DNA from: Bacteroidales bacterium
Lineage (GTDB): Bacteria; Bacteroidota; Bacteroidia; Bacteroidales; F082
NCBI GenBank assembly: GCA_023229135.1
Contig: JALNZT010000005.1
Location: 62,001 to 126,000, forward strand
Reading direction: 5' to 3'
Length of the DNA: 64,000 nucleotides
The notes under the pieces were generated by a model that was given only the letters and a program-made list of their open reading frames with translations, had not been told where the DNA came from and did no database searches. Below are positions 50,347 through 59,035 of this stretch, piece after piece; position 1 is the first letter of the stretch, and every line of letters begins with the position of its first letter. The translations under genes were made by a program, and so were the position numbers.

Positions 50347-51429
50347 ATGAAGACATTTCTTAAAATTTCAGCAGCACTTATTGCCATTGGCATTTTTGCC
50401 GGAACCTTGTTTTACCTCTACAATAAATCACAGGCAAAGCCCGTCAGTTTTGAAACATCACAGGCTTATGTTACCGATATCATCAAGAAAACGGTAGCAA
50501 CAGGTGCTGTTGTTCCGCGCAAGGAAATTGAAATAACGCCAAAAGTTTCGGGCATTATCGATCAAATTTTTGTAGAGCCGGGAGATGTTGTGAAAAAGGA
50601 CCAGCTTATCGCCCGGGTAAAAATAATTCCGGATATGATTAGCCTTAACAATGCTGAATCGCGCGTTAATAGAGCGAAAATTCAACTGGAAGAAATGCAA
50701 AAAAACTACAGCCGCTACAAAGACCTTTTTGAGCAGCAGGTGATTCCGGAAGCGGAATTTTTAACTTATGATATTGCTTTTCGCAGCGCGCAGGAGGAGT
50801 TGGCCACAGCCGAAGATAATTTGCAGCTTATTCGCGAAGGTGCTACCAAAAGGGGTGGCAGCGTAACCAATACGCTTATCCGCTCAACCATTGAGGGTAT
50901 GGTGTTGGCGGTGCCGGTGGAAGAGGGAAACTCGGTGATAGAAAGCAACACCTTTAATAGTGGAACGGTGATTGCCACCATTGCTGACATGAAAGAAATG
51001 ATTTTTGAAGGCAAAGTGGATGAATCTGAAGTAGGAAAAATCAAGGAAGGCATGGCGCTTATTTTAACGATAGGAGCCATAGAAAATGAAAGTTTTAATG
51101 CCGTTTTAGAGCATATCGCGCCAAAAGGCGTGGAAGAAAACGGTGCAGTTCAGTTTGAGATTCGGGCTGCCGTGAACCTGAAAGAAAACCAGTTTATCCG
51201 CGCAGGCTATAGTGCCAATGCCGATATCGTGCTCGACAAAAGAGAACAGGTGCTGGCCATCAACGAAGGTTTACTGAAATTTGAAGACGACACCACCTAC
51301 GTGGAAATTGAGGTAGCACCGCAGACTTTCGAGAAACGTATGGTAAAAACCGGTTTGTCCGATGGCCTGGTGATACAAGTTGTTGAAGGCCTTACGGAAA
51401 CCGACAAAATAAAAGCCGCTGCTTTGTAG
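50347..51429 (+). CDS. HlyD/MacA-like periplasmic adaptor protein
   Basis: A 360-residue membrane-fusion protein. An N-terminal membrane anchor (FLKISAALIAIGIFAGTLFY, about 3-22) is followed by a lipoyl-like half (SGIIDQIFVEPGDVVKKDQL), an alpha-hairpin (about 100-150), a second lipoyl half and a beta-barrel. It bridges the permeases to an outer-membrane TolC-like channel, which is not encoded here. The role is export of a peptide, lipid or antibiotic; the cargo cannot be told. It ends the operon, with a strong terminator 22 bp after the stop. Confidence 0.9.
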   Translation: MKTFLKISAALIAIGIFAGTLFYLYNKSQAKPVSFETSQAYVTDIIKKTVATGAVVPRKEIEITPKVSGIIDQIFVEPGDVVKKDQLIARVKIIPDMISLNNAESRVNRAKIQLEEMQKNYSRYKDLFEQQVIPEAEFLTYDIAFRSAQEELATAEDNLQLIREGATKRGGSVTNTLIRSTIEGMVLAVPVEEGNSVIESNTFNSGTVIATIADMKEMIFEGKVDESEVGKIKEGMALILTIGAIENESFNAVLEHIAPKGVEENGAVQFEIRAAVNLKENQFIRAGYSANADIVLDKREQVLAINEGLLKFEDDTTYVEIEVAPQTFEKRMVKTGLSDGLVIQVVEGLTETDKIKAAAL

Positions 51430-51450
51430 CGCTTGTTGTGTGTTGATTGG

Positions 51451-51492
51451 AATCCGCAGTATGGCTTTTGTGGCCTGCTGCGGATTTTTTTT
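51451..51492 (+). terminator. Terminator of the ABC efflux operon
   Basis: AATCCGCAG (51451-51459) pairs with CTGCGGATT (51478-51486), then a run of T to 51492. The stem is 9 bp. Confidence 0.88.
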
Positions 51493-51527
51493 GATCAATA
51501 AATTCAACTGAAAAATAATTTTTAGGT

Positions 51528-52196
51528 TTAAACCTCTGAAAGGAAACTATCTAAGTTGTCAAATTTATGATGATAGTCGTCCATCGAACGTTTGATTACT
51601 TCATGGGCTTCTTCAATACCATAAACGTGGGTAATTTCCACATTGCTCTCTTTGCCGGGGAGATCTTTATAGGTGAGAAAATAATGCTTCAGCCTGTCAA
51701 CTACCAATTCAGGAACATCATGAATATCCAGGTAGCCGCCATACACGGCATCATTATCCAGCACGGCTACAATTTTATCATCGGCTTCGTTTCCGTCAAT
51801 CATCCGGAAGCCGCCAATGGGTCGGGTTCGCACTAAAATATCACCATGAGTAATAACTTTTTCAGTAAGCACACAAATGTCCAGCGGGTCGCGGTCACCT
51901 TTTATATCGGTACGACCGGTTTTTTCGTTGCAAAATTCAGCTACACGGGTAGCACAAAAAGTTTGTGGGATAAAGCCGTAAAGTGCTGGCACAACATTAG
52001 AGTATTTTTGAGGACGGTCGATCCTTAAATAACCCGAAACCTTATCAACTTCATATTTAACGGTATCTGTAGGTACCATTTCAATAAAGCAAATTACCAC
52101 TTTTGGCGCATCAGGACCAATTTCTACACCGTGCCAGGGGTGCGATTTGTAGCGCAAACCCATCAGTCTACCGATGGGATCCATTATTTTTGACAT
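51528..52196 (-). CDS. ppa: Inorganic pyrophosphatase (family I)
   Basis: A 222-residue soluble family I pyrophosphatase, hydrolysing diphosphate made by biosynthesis. KGDRDPLDICVL carries the acidic metal ligands in the family signature, though with Arg at its second position. RPIGGFRMIDGNEADDKIVA is the second acidic block. The length exceeds the ~175 residues of E. coli and resembles the Bacteroidota and eukaryote-like branch. It has a good promoter-like region and stands alone. Confidence 0.93.
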   Translation of the reverse strand: MSKIMDPIGRLMGLRYKSHPWHGVEIGPDAPKVVICFIEMVPTDTVKYEVDKVSGYLRIDRPQKYSNVVPALYGFIPQTFCATRVAEFCNEKTGRTDIKGDRDPLDICVLTEKVITHGDILVRTRPIGGFRMIDGNEADDKIVAVLDNDAVYGGYLDIHDVPELVVDRLKHYFLTYKDLPGKESNVEITHVYGIEEAHEVIKRSMDDYHHKFDNLDSFLSEV

Positions 52197-52225
52197 AAGC
52201 CTTTGAGTTGTTCGATTGAGCGCCG

Positions 52226-52254
52226 CAAAGGTATGATAAATCGTACTTGAACAA
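52226..52254 (-). promoter_or_regulatory. Candidate promoter of ppa
   Basis: The minus strand reads TACCTTTG at 52226-52233 and TTG at 52252-52254, an 18-nt gap, matching the -7/-33 layout. The -7 element is 29 bp before the ATG. Confidence 0.5.
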
Positions 52255-52297
52255 GCCGTGGCAAGTCAACAATAGGTTAAAACTTTCACGAAAAACT

Positions 52298-52792
52298 TTA
52301 GCGTCCGATATTTATTTGTGCCGGAACAGAAATATGTCCTTGCATCATTTTCCATGCACCAGCCTCATTTTTATCCAGCACACCTGAAAAACGAATGCCT
52401 TCAAAACTGCGTGCAATGCTGTCGTACATAAAATTGTAATTCATGTTTTTGATAAACCAGGCCGTGTTGCCGGTGCAATTAATTCGGATAAACTGATCGT
52501 TAGTAGAAATATAAACATCTGATATTTCATTGAACTGATTTTTGTATGCTTGCCTGATATTTTTCCAGCCCATCAGCTTTTCGTGCGAATCGGTACCCAG
52601 CATAATAATGCTGTCGTTGGTAGCCCAGATATTTTCGATCATGGCAAAATCTTCGTTTTCCATCGCGATGGCATATCGCTCAAGAAGTTCTTCAATACGG
52701 TCAATTTCTTCGGCAATCGTTGGTTCATTGGGGCAATTGCTACAAGCGCTTAGCAACAAAACCACAGCTAAAATGGATAAAAAAGCTTTCAT
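52298..52792 (-). CDS. NTF2-like (SnoaL-type) lipoprotein
   Basis: A 164-residue lipoprotein with lipobox LLSAC (Cys about residue 17). The mature part has the helix-then-beta-sheet order of an NTF2/SnoaL fold: EEIDRIEELLERYAIAMENE, WATNDSIIMLGTDSHEKLMG, and the sheet TAWFIKNMNYNFMYD. Such domains bind small ligands or act as unspecific isomerase-like enzymes; many in Bacteroidota have no known function. It stands alone and I see no clear promoter. Confidence 0.8.
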   Translation of the reverse strand: MKAFLSILAVVLLLSACSNCPNEPTIAEEIDRIEELLERYAIAMENEDFAMIENIWATNDSIIMLGTDSHEKLMGWKNIRQAYKNQFNEISDVYISTNDQFIRINCTGNTAWFIKNMNYNFMYDSIARSFEGIRFSGVLDKNEAGAWKMMQGHISVPAQINIGR

Positions 52793-53032
52793 AATATTGA
52801 ATTTTTAGAGGTGATTGAACATAAAAACGGCAGGATGAAGGTACGATTTATTTAATAGGAAGGCCATTATTTCAGATAATTTAGAATGATTTTATTTAGA
52901 AAACCAGTGTTTTAGCAGGAAAATGGTGTTGCAATAAACTGCTTTACAAAGAATTCACAGAAAAGGCTTTCCTATTCAAGGATTCTTTCGTAAAATTGCA
53001 CCCAATTTCTAACCCTGAATTAACCCGTATAG

Positions 53033-54154
53033 ATGGCGACTCAAAAAGGAATTATAAGAGGCGGTATTTCCATATTTTTTGTGACACTGTTACTCTTTGG
53101 TTTTATGCGTTTAAATGCTGAGGAACAAATAGATGGCAATCTTCCACAAATATCTGAAGAGGTACAGGAAGAGATTAAAGAGGCTGAGTTTAATGCCGGT
53201 GAAGTCATCATCGGTCACATAGTTGATGCGTATGAATGGCATATCGCCGACTGGGGAAATACCCATTTGACCATACCGTTACCGGTAATTTTGTATGATC
53301 AGGGCGAGTGGCATTTGTTTATGTCATCTAAGTTTCATCATGGAAAAGCAGCTTACAAAGGCTTTGAAATTTCCACCGAAGGTATGCAGAAAGGGAAAAT
53401 TGTGCGCAAGGATGCCAATGGTGATTTTGTGCAGCCAATCGACCTTTCGCTCACAAAAAACTCTCTTGGAGTGCTGATACACAGTCTCCTAATAATTTTA
53501 ATATTCCTGAGCGTATCAAAAGCATATCGCAAACGCGAACGCAAAGCACCAAAAGGTTTTCAGTCGCTTATTGAGCCTCTGATACTTTTTATTCGAGATG
53601 ACATTGCCCGCCCGTCAATTGGAAAAAAACATTACGAGCGCTTTTTACCGTATTTACTCACTGTTTTCTTTTTTATATTCTTTAATAATCTTTTTGGACT
53701 CATCCCGATATTCCCTTTTGGAGCAAACGTTACAGGAAGCATTGCTGTTACGGGTGTTTTAGCTTTTTTCACCTTGATTGTTACCACATTTAGTGGTAAT
53801 AAAAATTATTACGCGCATATTTTTAATACGCCCGGTGTTCCCTGGTGGCTTAAAATACCCCTACCATTAATGCCAATTATCGAGTTGGTTGGTGTTTTCA
53901 CGAAACCTTTCGTACTTATGGTGCGTTTATTTGCTAATATCACTGCCGGTCACACTATCATTCTTGGTTTTATCAGTTTGATTTTTGTTTTTGGCCAGGC
54001 CAGTCTTTATGCTGGCTATGGCATGTCAGTATTATCCATCACCATGTCGATATTTATCAACTTCCTCGAATTATTGGTAGCATTTATTCAGGCCTATGTA
54101 TTTACCTTACTTTCAGCCATCTTTTTTGGAATGGCTGTGGAAGAACATCATTAA
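53033..54154 (+). CDS. atpB: ATP synthase F0 subunit a
   Basis: A 373-residue membrane subunit. It is longer than the ~270 residues of E. coli because of a ~125-residue N-terminal extension that starts with a hydrophobic segment (GISIFFVTLLLFGFMRLNA), possibly a signal. The conserved arginine-bearing helix is LMVRLFANITAGHT; the C-terminal helix includes ELLVAFIQAYVFTLLSAIF. It forms the two half-channels for protons against the c-ring. The operon order is atpB-E-F-H-A-G. Confidence 0.93.
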   Translation: MATQKGIIRGGISIFFVTLLLFGFMRLNAEEQIDGNLPQISEEVQEEIKEAEFNAGEVIIGHIVDAYEWHIADWGNTHLTIPLPVILYDQGEWHLFMSSKFHHGKAAYKGFEISTEGMQKGKIVRKDANGDFVQPIDLSLTKNSLGVLIHSLLIILIFLSVSKAYRKRERKAPKGFQSLIEPLILFIRDDIARPSIGKKHYERFLPYLLTVFFFIFFNNLFGLIPIFPFGANVTGSIAVTGVLAFFTLIVTTFSGNKNYYAHIFNTPGVPWWLKIPLPLMPIIELVGVFTKPFVLMVRLFANITAGHTIILGFISLIFVFGQASLYAGYGMSVLSITMSIFINFLELLVAFIQAYVFTLLSAIFFGMAVEEHH

Positions 54155-54192
54155 TTTCAGAACCCTATAATTAACCCTTAATATTTTTTATT

Positions 54193-54453
54193 ATGAATTT
54201 ATTAACTATTTTGCTTCAAGCAGCAACTGATTTAACTCCAATTGCAAAAATGGCTGCCGCTTTGGCTGCCAGTATCGCTACAATAGGTGCCAGCATGGGC
54301 ATTGGTCAGATTGGTCGTTATGCCCTTGAGTCGATTGCACGCCAGCCAGAAGCTGCCGGCGACATCCGTTCAAGCATGATCGTGTCTGCCGCGCTTATTG
54401 AAGGTGTTGCCTTCTTTGCTATCGTGGTTTGTTTGCTTATCGTGTTCTTGTAG
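54193..54453 (+). CDS. atpE: ATP synthase F0 subunit c
   Basis: An 86-residue subunit of the rotating c-ring: two helices joined by the polar loop ARQPEA. The ion-binding carboxylate is E70 in LIEGVAF. The residue after it is Gly, not the Ser/Thr seen in sodium-binding rings, and the Gln of the first helix is out of register, so a proton-driven enzyme is most likely. A short signal-like stretch precedes the first helix. A terminator-like hairpin follows 13 bp after the stop, before atpF. Confidence 0.95.
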   Translation: MNLLTILLQAATDLTPIAKMAAALAASIATIGASMGIGQIGRYALESIARQPEAAGDIRSSMIVSAALIEGVAFFAIVVCLLIVFL

Positions 54454-54466
54454 CAGTTAATTTCTT

Positions 54467-54505
54467 CCTGGCATTGTAACGGTTGGTTGCAATGCCAGGC
54501 TTTTT
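54467..54505 (+). terminator. Terminator-like hairpin between atpE and atpF
   Basis: CCTGGCATTG (54467-54476) pairs perfectly with CAATGCCAGG (54490-54499), followed by five T at 54501-54505. It is inside the operon. It may end part of the transcripts after atpE, or stabilise an atpBE RNA, raising c-subunit supply. Confidence 0.75.
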
Positions 54506-54532
54506 CATCTTTATCATTTAATGAAATAAACT

Positions 54533-55027
54533 ATGGAACTAGTAAATCCCGGGTTAGGACTTATATTTTGGATGACGCTTGCTTTTGGTATCGTCATTTT
54601 TATTTTAAAAAAGTTTGCCTGGCCTTCTATCATTCAGGCACTGAAAGATCGTGAGCAGCATATCGAAGATGCGTTGCTGGCTGCTGACAGAGCACACGAG
54701 GAAATGAAAAAATTACAGATTGATAACGAAGCCCTCCTCAGAAGAGCCAAGGAAGAACGCGATGTTATTATGGCCGATGCCAGAAAGCTAAGAGATAAAA
54801 TGCTGGATGAGACGCGCCAGAAAGCTAATGATGAGGCTGATCGTATCGTGGAGAACGCCAAAGTACGCATCGAAAATGAACAAAAAGCGGCAATGGTAGC
54901 CATCAAAAATGAGATAGCGAAAATCTCCATTGAAATCGCTGAGAAAATTTTGCGACAAAAAATGGAGTCCACAAAAGAACAAAAAGACTATATCGAAAAA
55001 TTGATTGAAAAAAGCCCGCTCAACTAA
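54533..55027 (+). CDS. atpF: ATP synthase F0 subunit b
   Basis: A 164-residue peripheral-stalk subunit: one N-terminal membrane helix (LGLIFWMTLAFGIVIFILKK, about 8-27), then a long charged helix (KKLQIDNEALLRRAKEERDV and on) for dimer formation with subunit delta. Typical length. It follows the mid-operon hairpin by 27 bp. Confidence 0.93.
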   Translation: MELVNPGLGLIFWMTLAFGIVIFILKKFAWPSIIQALKDREQHIEDALLAADRAHEEMKKLQIDNEALLRRAKEERDVIMADARKLRDKMLDETRQKANDEADRIVENAKVRIENEQKAAMVAIKNEIAKISIEIAEKILRQKMESTKEQKDYIEKLIEKSPLN

Positions 55028-55057
55028 TTCAAACCGCACAAAGCTAAGTTATACGCT

Positions 55058-55615
55058 ATGAAAAATATTCTGCTGGCCAAACGCTTTGCCAAAGCACTTT
55101 TTGATCTCGTTGTAGAAGAAGGTGTTGTCGATCAGGTAAATGATGATATGAAGCTGATTTCCGAAGTGTTGAGCGAAAATAAAGCGCTGCGTCGCATGCT
55201 CCTGAGCCCGGTGATTCCACCGGCACGTAAAAAACTGGTGGTGAAAAAAATATTTGATGGTAAAATCGATAAGCGAAGCCTTGCGTTTTTGGATATTATC
55301 ATCCGCAAAGGGCGCGAAGAACAAATTCATGATATTGCCAGGCAATTTTATGAAAACTACCTCGATTATAAAAATATCGCTATCGTGGAGATTACTACGG
55401 CAGCAGCAATCGATAAGGAATTGCACCTAAAAATGGTAAAGCTGATGGAGAGCAAAACATCAAAAACCATTCAAATGGAAGAAACAATCAATCCGGATAT
55501 CATTGGCGGCTTCAAGCTTCGGCTCAACGATTATCAATATGATGCAAGCATCAAGCAGATTTTTATTAAGCTGCACAAAGAATTTGACAAGAATTTATTT
55601 ATAAAAGAATTTTAA
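55058..55615 (+). CDS. atpH: ATP synthase F1 subunit delta
   Basis: A 185-residue subunit linking F1 to the peripheral stalk. An N-terminal helix bundle (LLAKRFAKALFDLVVEEGVV) is followed by the C-terminal KTIQMEETINPDIIGGFKLR motif typical of OSCP/delta. It lies 30 bp after atpF and 18 bp before atpA. Confidence 0.92.
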   Translation: MKNILLAKRFAKALFDLVVEEGVVDQVNDDMKLISEVLSENKALRRMLLSPVIPPARKKLVVKKIFDGKIDKRSLAFLDIIIRKGREEQIHDIARQFYENYLDYKNIAIVEITTAAAIDKELHLKMVKLMESKTSKTIQMEETINPDIIGGFKLRLNDYQYDASIKQIFIKLHKEFDKNLFIKEF

Positions 55616-55633
55616 CGCAACAATAAAAGAAAT

Positions 55634-57217
55634 ATGGCAACTATCAAACCCGCTGAAGTATCGGCTATTCTTCGTCAGGAGCTGGCTGGCTTTAAAACAG
55701 AAGCAGTTCTGGAAGAAGTAGGTTCTGTATTACAAATTGGTGATGGAATAGCCCGTGTTTATGGCATGGGAAATGCAGAGTCAGGCGAATTAGTCGAATT
55801 TGAAAAAACCGGCCTGATGGGAATCGTACTTAACCTCGAAGAAGATAATGTTGGGGTAGTATTGTTAGGCGAAAGCGATGATATTAACGAAGGCGATACC
55901 GTGAAACGCACCGGCCGCATTGCTTCACTAAAAGTAGGCGAGGGCATGTTGGGCCGTGTTATAAACACACTTGGCGAACCTATTGATGGAAAAGGAGAGA
56001 TACTGGGTGAAACTTTTGAGATGCCTCTCGAGAGAAAAGCTCCGGGAGTTATTTACAGACAACCTGTAAATGAGCCATTGCAAACCGGAATCAAAGCCAT
56101 TGATGCCATGATTCCTATCGGACGCGGACAGCGCGAGCTGATTATTGGTGATCGCCAAACCGGAAAAACAGCTATTGCTATCGACACTATCCTGAATCAA
56201 AAAGAATTTTACGATAACGGTGAACCAGTATTTTGTATTTATGTAGCCATCGGCCAGAAAGCCTCCACGGTAGCCAATATCTTGAAAACATTGGAAGATA
56301 ACGGCGCTATGCCTTTTACTGTTATTGTTAGCGCTACTGCCGCCGATCCGGCTGCCATGCAGTTTTACGCACCTTTTGCCGGTGCCGCCATTGGTGAGTT
56401 TTTTAGGGATACAGGCCGTCCGGCCTTGATGATCTTCGACGACCTCTCTAAGCAAGCCGTGGCTTACCGAGAAGTGTCACTGCTCTTGCGCAGACCTCCC
56501 GGACGCGAAGCTTATCCCGGCGACGTGTTTTATTTGCATTCACGCCTGCTCGAAAGAGCATCTAAAGTGATTAACTCCGATAGCATTGCACAAAATATGA
56601 ACGACCTGCCCGAATCTATCAAACATTTGGTGAAAGGTGGCGGATCGTTAACCGCTTTGCCAATTATCGAAACACAGGCCGGCGACGTTTCTGCTTATAT
56701 CCCTACCAACGTAATTTCTATTACTGACGGACAGATATTCCTCGAAACAAACCTGTTTAACTCCGGAATTCGTCCTGCCATTAACGTAGGTATTTCCGTA
56801 AGTCGTGTAGGTGGTAACGCCCAAATAAAATCCATGAAAAAAGTGGCTGGAACACTCAAGCTCGACCAAGCGCAGTTCCGTGAGTTGGAGGCCTTCTCTA
56901 AGTTTGGATCAGATTTGGATGCTTCCACCATGTCGGTACTCGAAAAAGGCCGCCGCAACGTGGAAATCCTAAAACAGCGACAATATTCTCCGATGAAAGT
57001 GGAAAATCAGGTTGCTATTATTTTCTGCGGAACGCAAAACCTGCTGCGCAAAGTGCCTGTAAACCGAGTCAACGATTTTCAGGATACTTTCCTGCACCAC
57101 TTGGAAGAAAATCATGCCGACCTGCTTAAACAGCTCAAAGCGGGTAAGTTTAACGACGAAATCACCCACACATTGCGGAAAGTGGCAGAAGATATTGCTT
57201 CCACTTACGAAAAATAA
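55634..57217 (+). CDS. atpA: ATP synthase F1 subunit alpha
   Basis: A 527-residue subunit. The non-catalytic nucleotide site has GDRQTGKT (172-179). KAIDAMIPIGRGQRELI comes before it, and the arginine finger segment is in ISVSRVGGNAQIKSM. PGREAYPGDVFYLHSRLLER is a family signature. Alpha alternates with beta in the F1 hexamer; beta is encoded separately on the other strand 1.8 kb downstream. Confidence 0.98.
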   Translation: MATIKPAEVSAILRQELAGFKTEAVLEEVGSVLQIGDGIARVYGMGNAESGELVEFEKTGLMGIVLNLEEDNVGVVLLGESDDINEGDTVKRTGRIASLKVGEGMLGRVINTLGEPIDGKGEILGETFEMPLERKAPGVIYRQPVNEPLQTGIKAIDAMIPIGRGQRELIIGDRQTGKTAIAIDTILNQKEFYDNGEPVFCIYVAIGQKASTVANILKTLEDNGAMPFTVIVSATAADPAAMQFYAPFAGAAIGEFFRDTGRPALMIFDDLSKQAVAYREVSLLLRRPPGREAYPGDVFYLHSRLLERASKVINSDSIAQNMNDLPESIKHLVKGGGSLTALPIIETQAGDVSAYIPTNVISITDGQIFLETNLFNSGIRPAINVGISVSRVGGNAQIKSMKKVAGTLKLDQAQFRELEAFSKFGSDLDASTMSVLEKGRRNVEILKQRQYSPMKVENQVAIIFCGTQNLLRKVPVNRVNDFQDTFLHHLEENHADLLKQLKAGKFNDEITHTLRKVAEDIASTYEK

Positions 57218-57248
57218 TGACCGCGCGCACCATTAAACTCTTCAAAGG

Positions 57249-58133
57249 ATGGCAAATTTAAAAGAAGTAAGAATACGTATTGACTCCGTAAATTCGACGA
57301 AGCAGATTACTAGTGCCATGAAAATGGTGGCTGCCTCAAAATTGCGTCGGGCACAAAATGCCATTACGACCATGCGCCCTTATGCCACTAAACTGCAGGA
57401 GCTTATGCAGGATTTGAACCGTAGCATTGAGCAATCCGGAGATAGTAAATACGCGGTAGCACGACCCGAAGAAAAGATTTTGATTGTGCCGGTTACCTCA
57501 AACAGGGGTTTGTGCGGCGCTTTCAATACCAGTGTTATCAGAGCAGCAGTAAAACTAATCAATGAACAATTTGCTGAACAGTTAGCAGCCGATAATCTCA
57601 GTATTTATTGTATCGGGAAAAAGGGCTGTGATTTTTTCAAGAGTAGAAAATACAAAATCTATACATCAAACAGTGAAATTCTTGACAAGCTTGCTTTCGA
57701 CGAAGTAGCCGTTTTGGCAGAAGGAATCATGGAGGATTTTGTTGCTGAGAAGTTCGACCGTGTTGTCTTTGTTTACAACCAGTTTAAAAATGCTGCCTCT
57801 CAGGTTTTAGTGGAAGAGCAATTTTTACCCATTGAAATGCCTGAAAAAGAGGAAGAGGAGTATAGCGAAGGTGTAGATTATATTTTCGAGCCGGCTAAAG
57901 AACAGATACTGGATGAGCTGATCCCTAAAACTTTAAAAATTCAAGCGTATAAAATGTTGCTCGATAGTTTAGCATCAGAAAACGGGGCACGCATGACTGC
58001 CATGCACAAGGCTACGGACAATGCAACAGAACTTATTAAGGATCTCAAATTATCCTACAACAAAGCTCGCCAGGCTGCAATTACCAATGAAATTCTTGAA
58101 ATTGTGGGTGGCGCCAACGCACTTAACGGATAA
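57249..58133 (+). CDS. atpG: ATP synthase F1 subunit gamma
   Basis: A 294-residue rotor shaft. The N-terminal helix carries SAMKMVAASKLRRAQ, and the C-terminal helix ends TNEILEIVGGANAL; both form the coiled coil inside the alpha/beta ring. SNRGLCGAFN is another family mark. It closes the plus-strand operon. Ferritin starts 64 bp later. Confidence 0.95.
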   Translation: MANLKEVRIRIDSVNSTKQITSAMKMVAASKLRRAQNAITTMRPYATKLQELMQDLNRSIEQSGDSKYAVARPEEKILIVPVTSNRGLCGAFNTSVIRAAVKLINEQFAEQLAADNLSIYCIGKKGCDFFKSRKYKIYTSNSEILDKLAFDEVAVLAEGIMEDFVAEKFDRVVFVYNQFKNAASQVLVEEQFLPIEMPEKEEEEYSEGVDYIFEPAKEQILDELIPKTLKIQAYKMLLDSLASENGARMTAMHKATDNATELIKDLKLSYNKARQAAITNEILEIVGGANALNG

Positions 58134-58197
58134 GCTGCTTTTGTTTTTTTTGAACTATAGATAGCCTTCGTTTGTTTAACATCTAAAATAGAACATT

Positions 58198-58704
58198 ATG
58201 CTTAACAAAAGAATTGAAACAGCAATTAACGAACAAATCAAAAAAGAAGAGTTCTCGTCACGCCTTTATCTTTCGATGGCTATTTGGTGCGAGGTGAACG
58301 GTTTTCCGGGTGCAGCAACTTTCCTTTATCGCCAGTCGGATGAAGAGCGTATGCACCAGTTGAAACTAGTTCATTACGTTAACGACCGCAGCGGACAAGC
58401 TGCTCTTATGGCATTGGAACAGCCTCAAGCTGAATATAAATCGTTGCAGGATGTATTTAAGCAAGTGATGGATCACGAGCAATATATCACAGCATCTATT
58501 AATGAGTTGTATGGAATCACCTTGGAGGAGAAAGATTATACTACCGGAAATTTCCTACAATGGTATATCAATGAGCAAATTGAAGAAGAGAGTACCATGA
58601 GTACAATCCTCGATAAGATTAGTCTTGTTGGCGCCGACAAAGCCGGTATGTTCCATATTGATAAAGAGTTGGAAACAATGACTGCTAACGCACCTGCCCT
58701 GTAA
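58198..58704 (+). CDS. ftnA: Ferritin (FtnA type)
   Basis: A 168-residue iron-storage protein. The ferroxidase ligands fall at exactly the E. coli FtnA numbers: E17, E50, H53, E94, Q127 and E130. The 24-mer oxidises Fe2+ and stores it as a mineral core. There is no heme-ligand pattern, so this is not bacterioferritin. It lies between the two halves of the ATP synthase genes and is probably a separate unit ending in a shared terminator. Confidence 0.95.
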   Translation: MLNKRIETAINEQIKKEEFSSRLYLSMAIWCEVNGFPGAATFLYRQSDEERMHQLKLVHYVNDRSGQAALMALEQPQAEYKSLQDVFKQVMDHEQYITASINELYGITLEEKDYTTGNFLQWYINEQIEEESTMSTILDKISLVGADKAGMFHIDKELETMTANAPAL

Positions 58705-58726
58705 ATTCAAAAAATTAGTACTAAAA

Positions 58727-58759
58727 AAACCCGGTAAACATTTGCTTATCGGGTTTTTT
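58727..58759. terminator. Bidirectional terminator between ferritin and atpC
   Basis: AAACCCG (58727-58733) pairs with CGGGTTT (58750-58756), with T after and A before the stem. It can stop transcripts coming from ftnA (+) and from atpDC (-). Confidence 0.85.
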
Positions 58760-58779
58760 AATGCCTTGATCACTAGGAA

Positions 58780-59016
58780 TTATCCAGCCAAAACAAGCAC
58801 TTTGTTGTTTATTACTTCGAGTACGCCGCCACTAATCTCAAGGAATTGATCTTTACCATCCGCTTCGTGATACTTTATGCGGCCTTTACCTAAGGCAGCT
58901 ATCATGGGCGCGTGGTTGTTCAAAATCTCAAACAAACCATCTAAGCCGGGCAACTGTACCAGTTTCACTTCACCGCTAAACAGCGTAGTATCAGGAGTAA
59001 TCACTTCAAGTTTCAT
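58780..59016 (-). CDS. atpC: ATP synthase F1 subunit epsilon
   Basis: A 78-residue protein, the N-terminal beta-sandwich of epsilon (MKLEVITPDTTLFSGEVKLV, then GLDGLFEILNNHAPMIAALG). The C-terminal helical hairpin of E. coli epsilon (~138 residues) is missing, as in other Bacteroidota, so epsilon inhibition by helix insertion is unlikely. I chose the ATG at 59016; a longer frame runs into atpD. It starts 19 bp after the atpD stop. Confidence 0.9.
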   Translation of the reverse strand: MKLEVITPDTTLFSGEVKLVQLPGLDGLFEILNNHAPMIAALGKGRIKYHEADGKDQFLEISGGVLEVINNKVLVLAG

Positions 59017-59035
59017 CGCTTTTGTAATTTGATGC

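Noticed and set aside
54193..54453. Sodium-driven ATP synthase
   Set aside because: The carboxylate E70 is followed by Gly, not Ser/Thr, and the Gln in helix 1 is out of register with sodium-binding rings.
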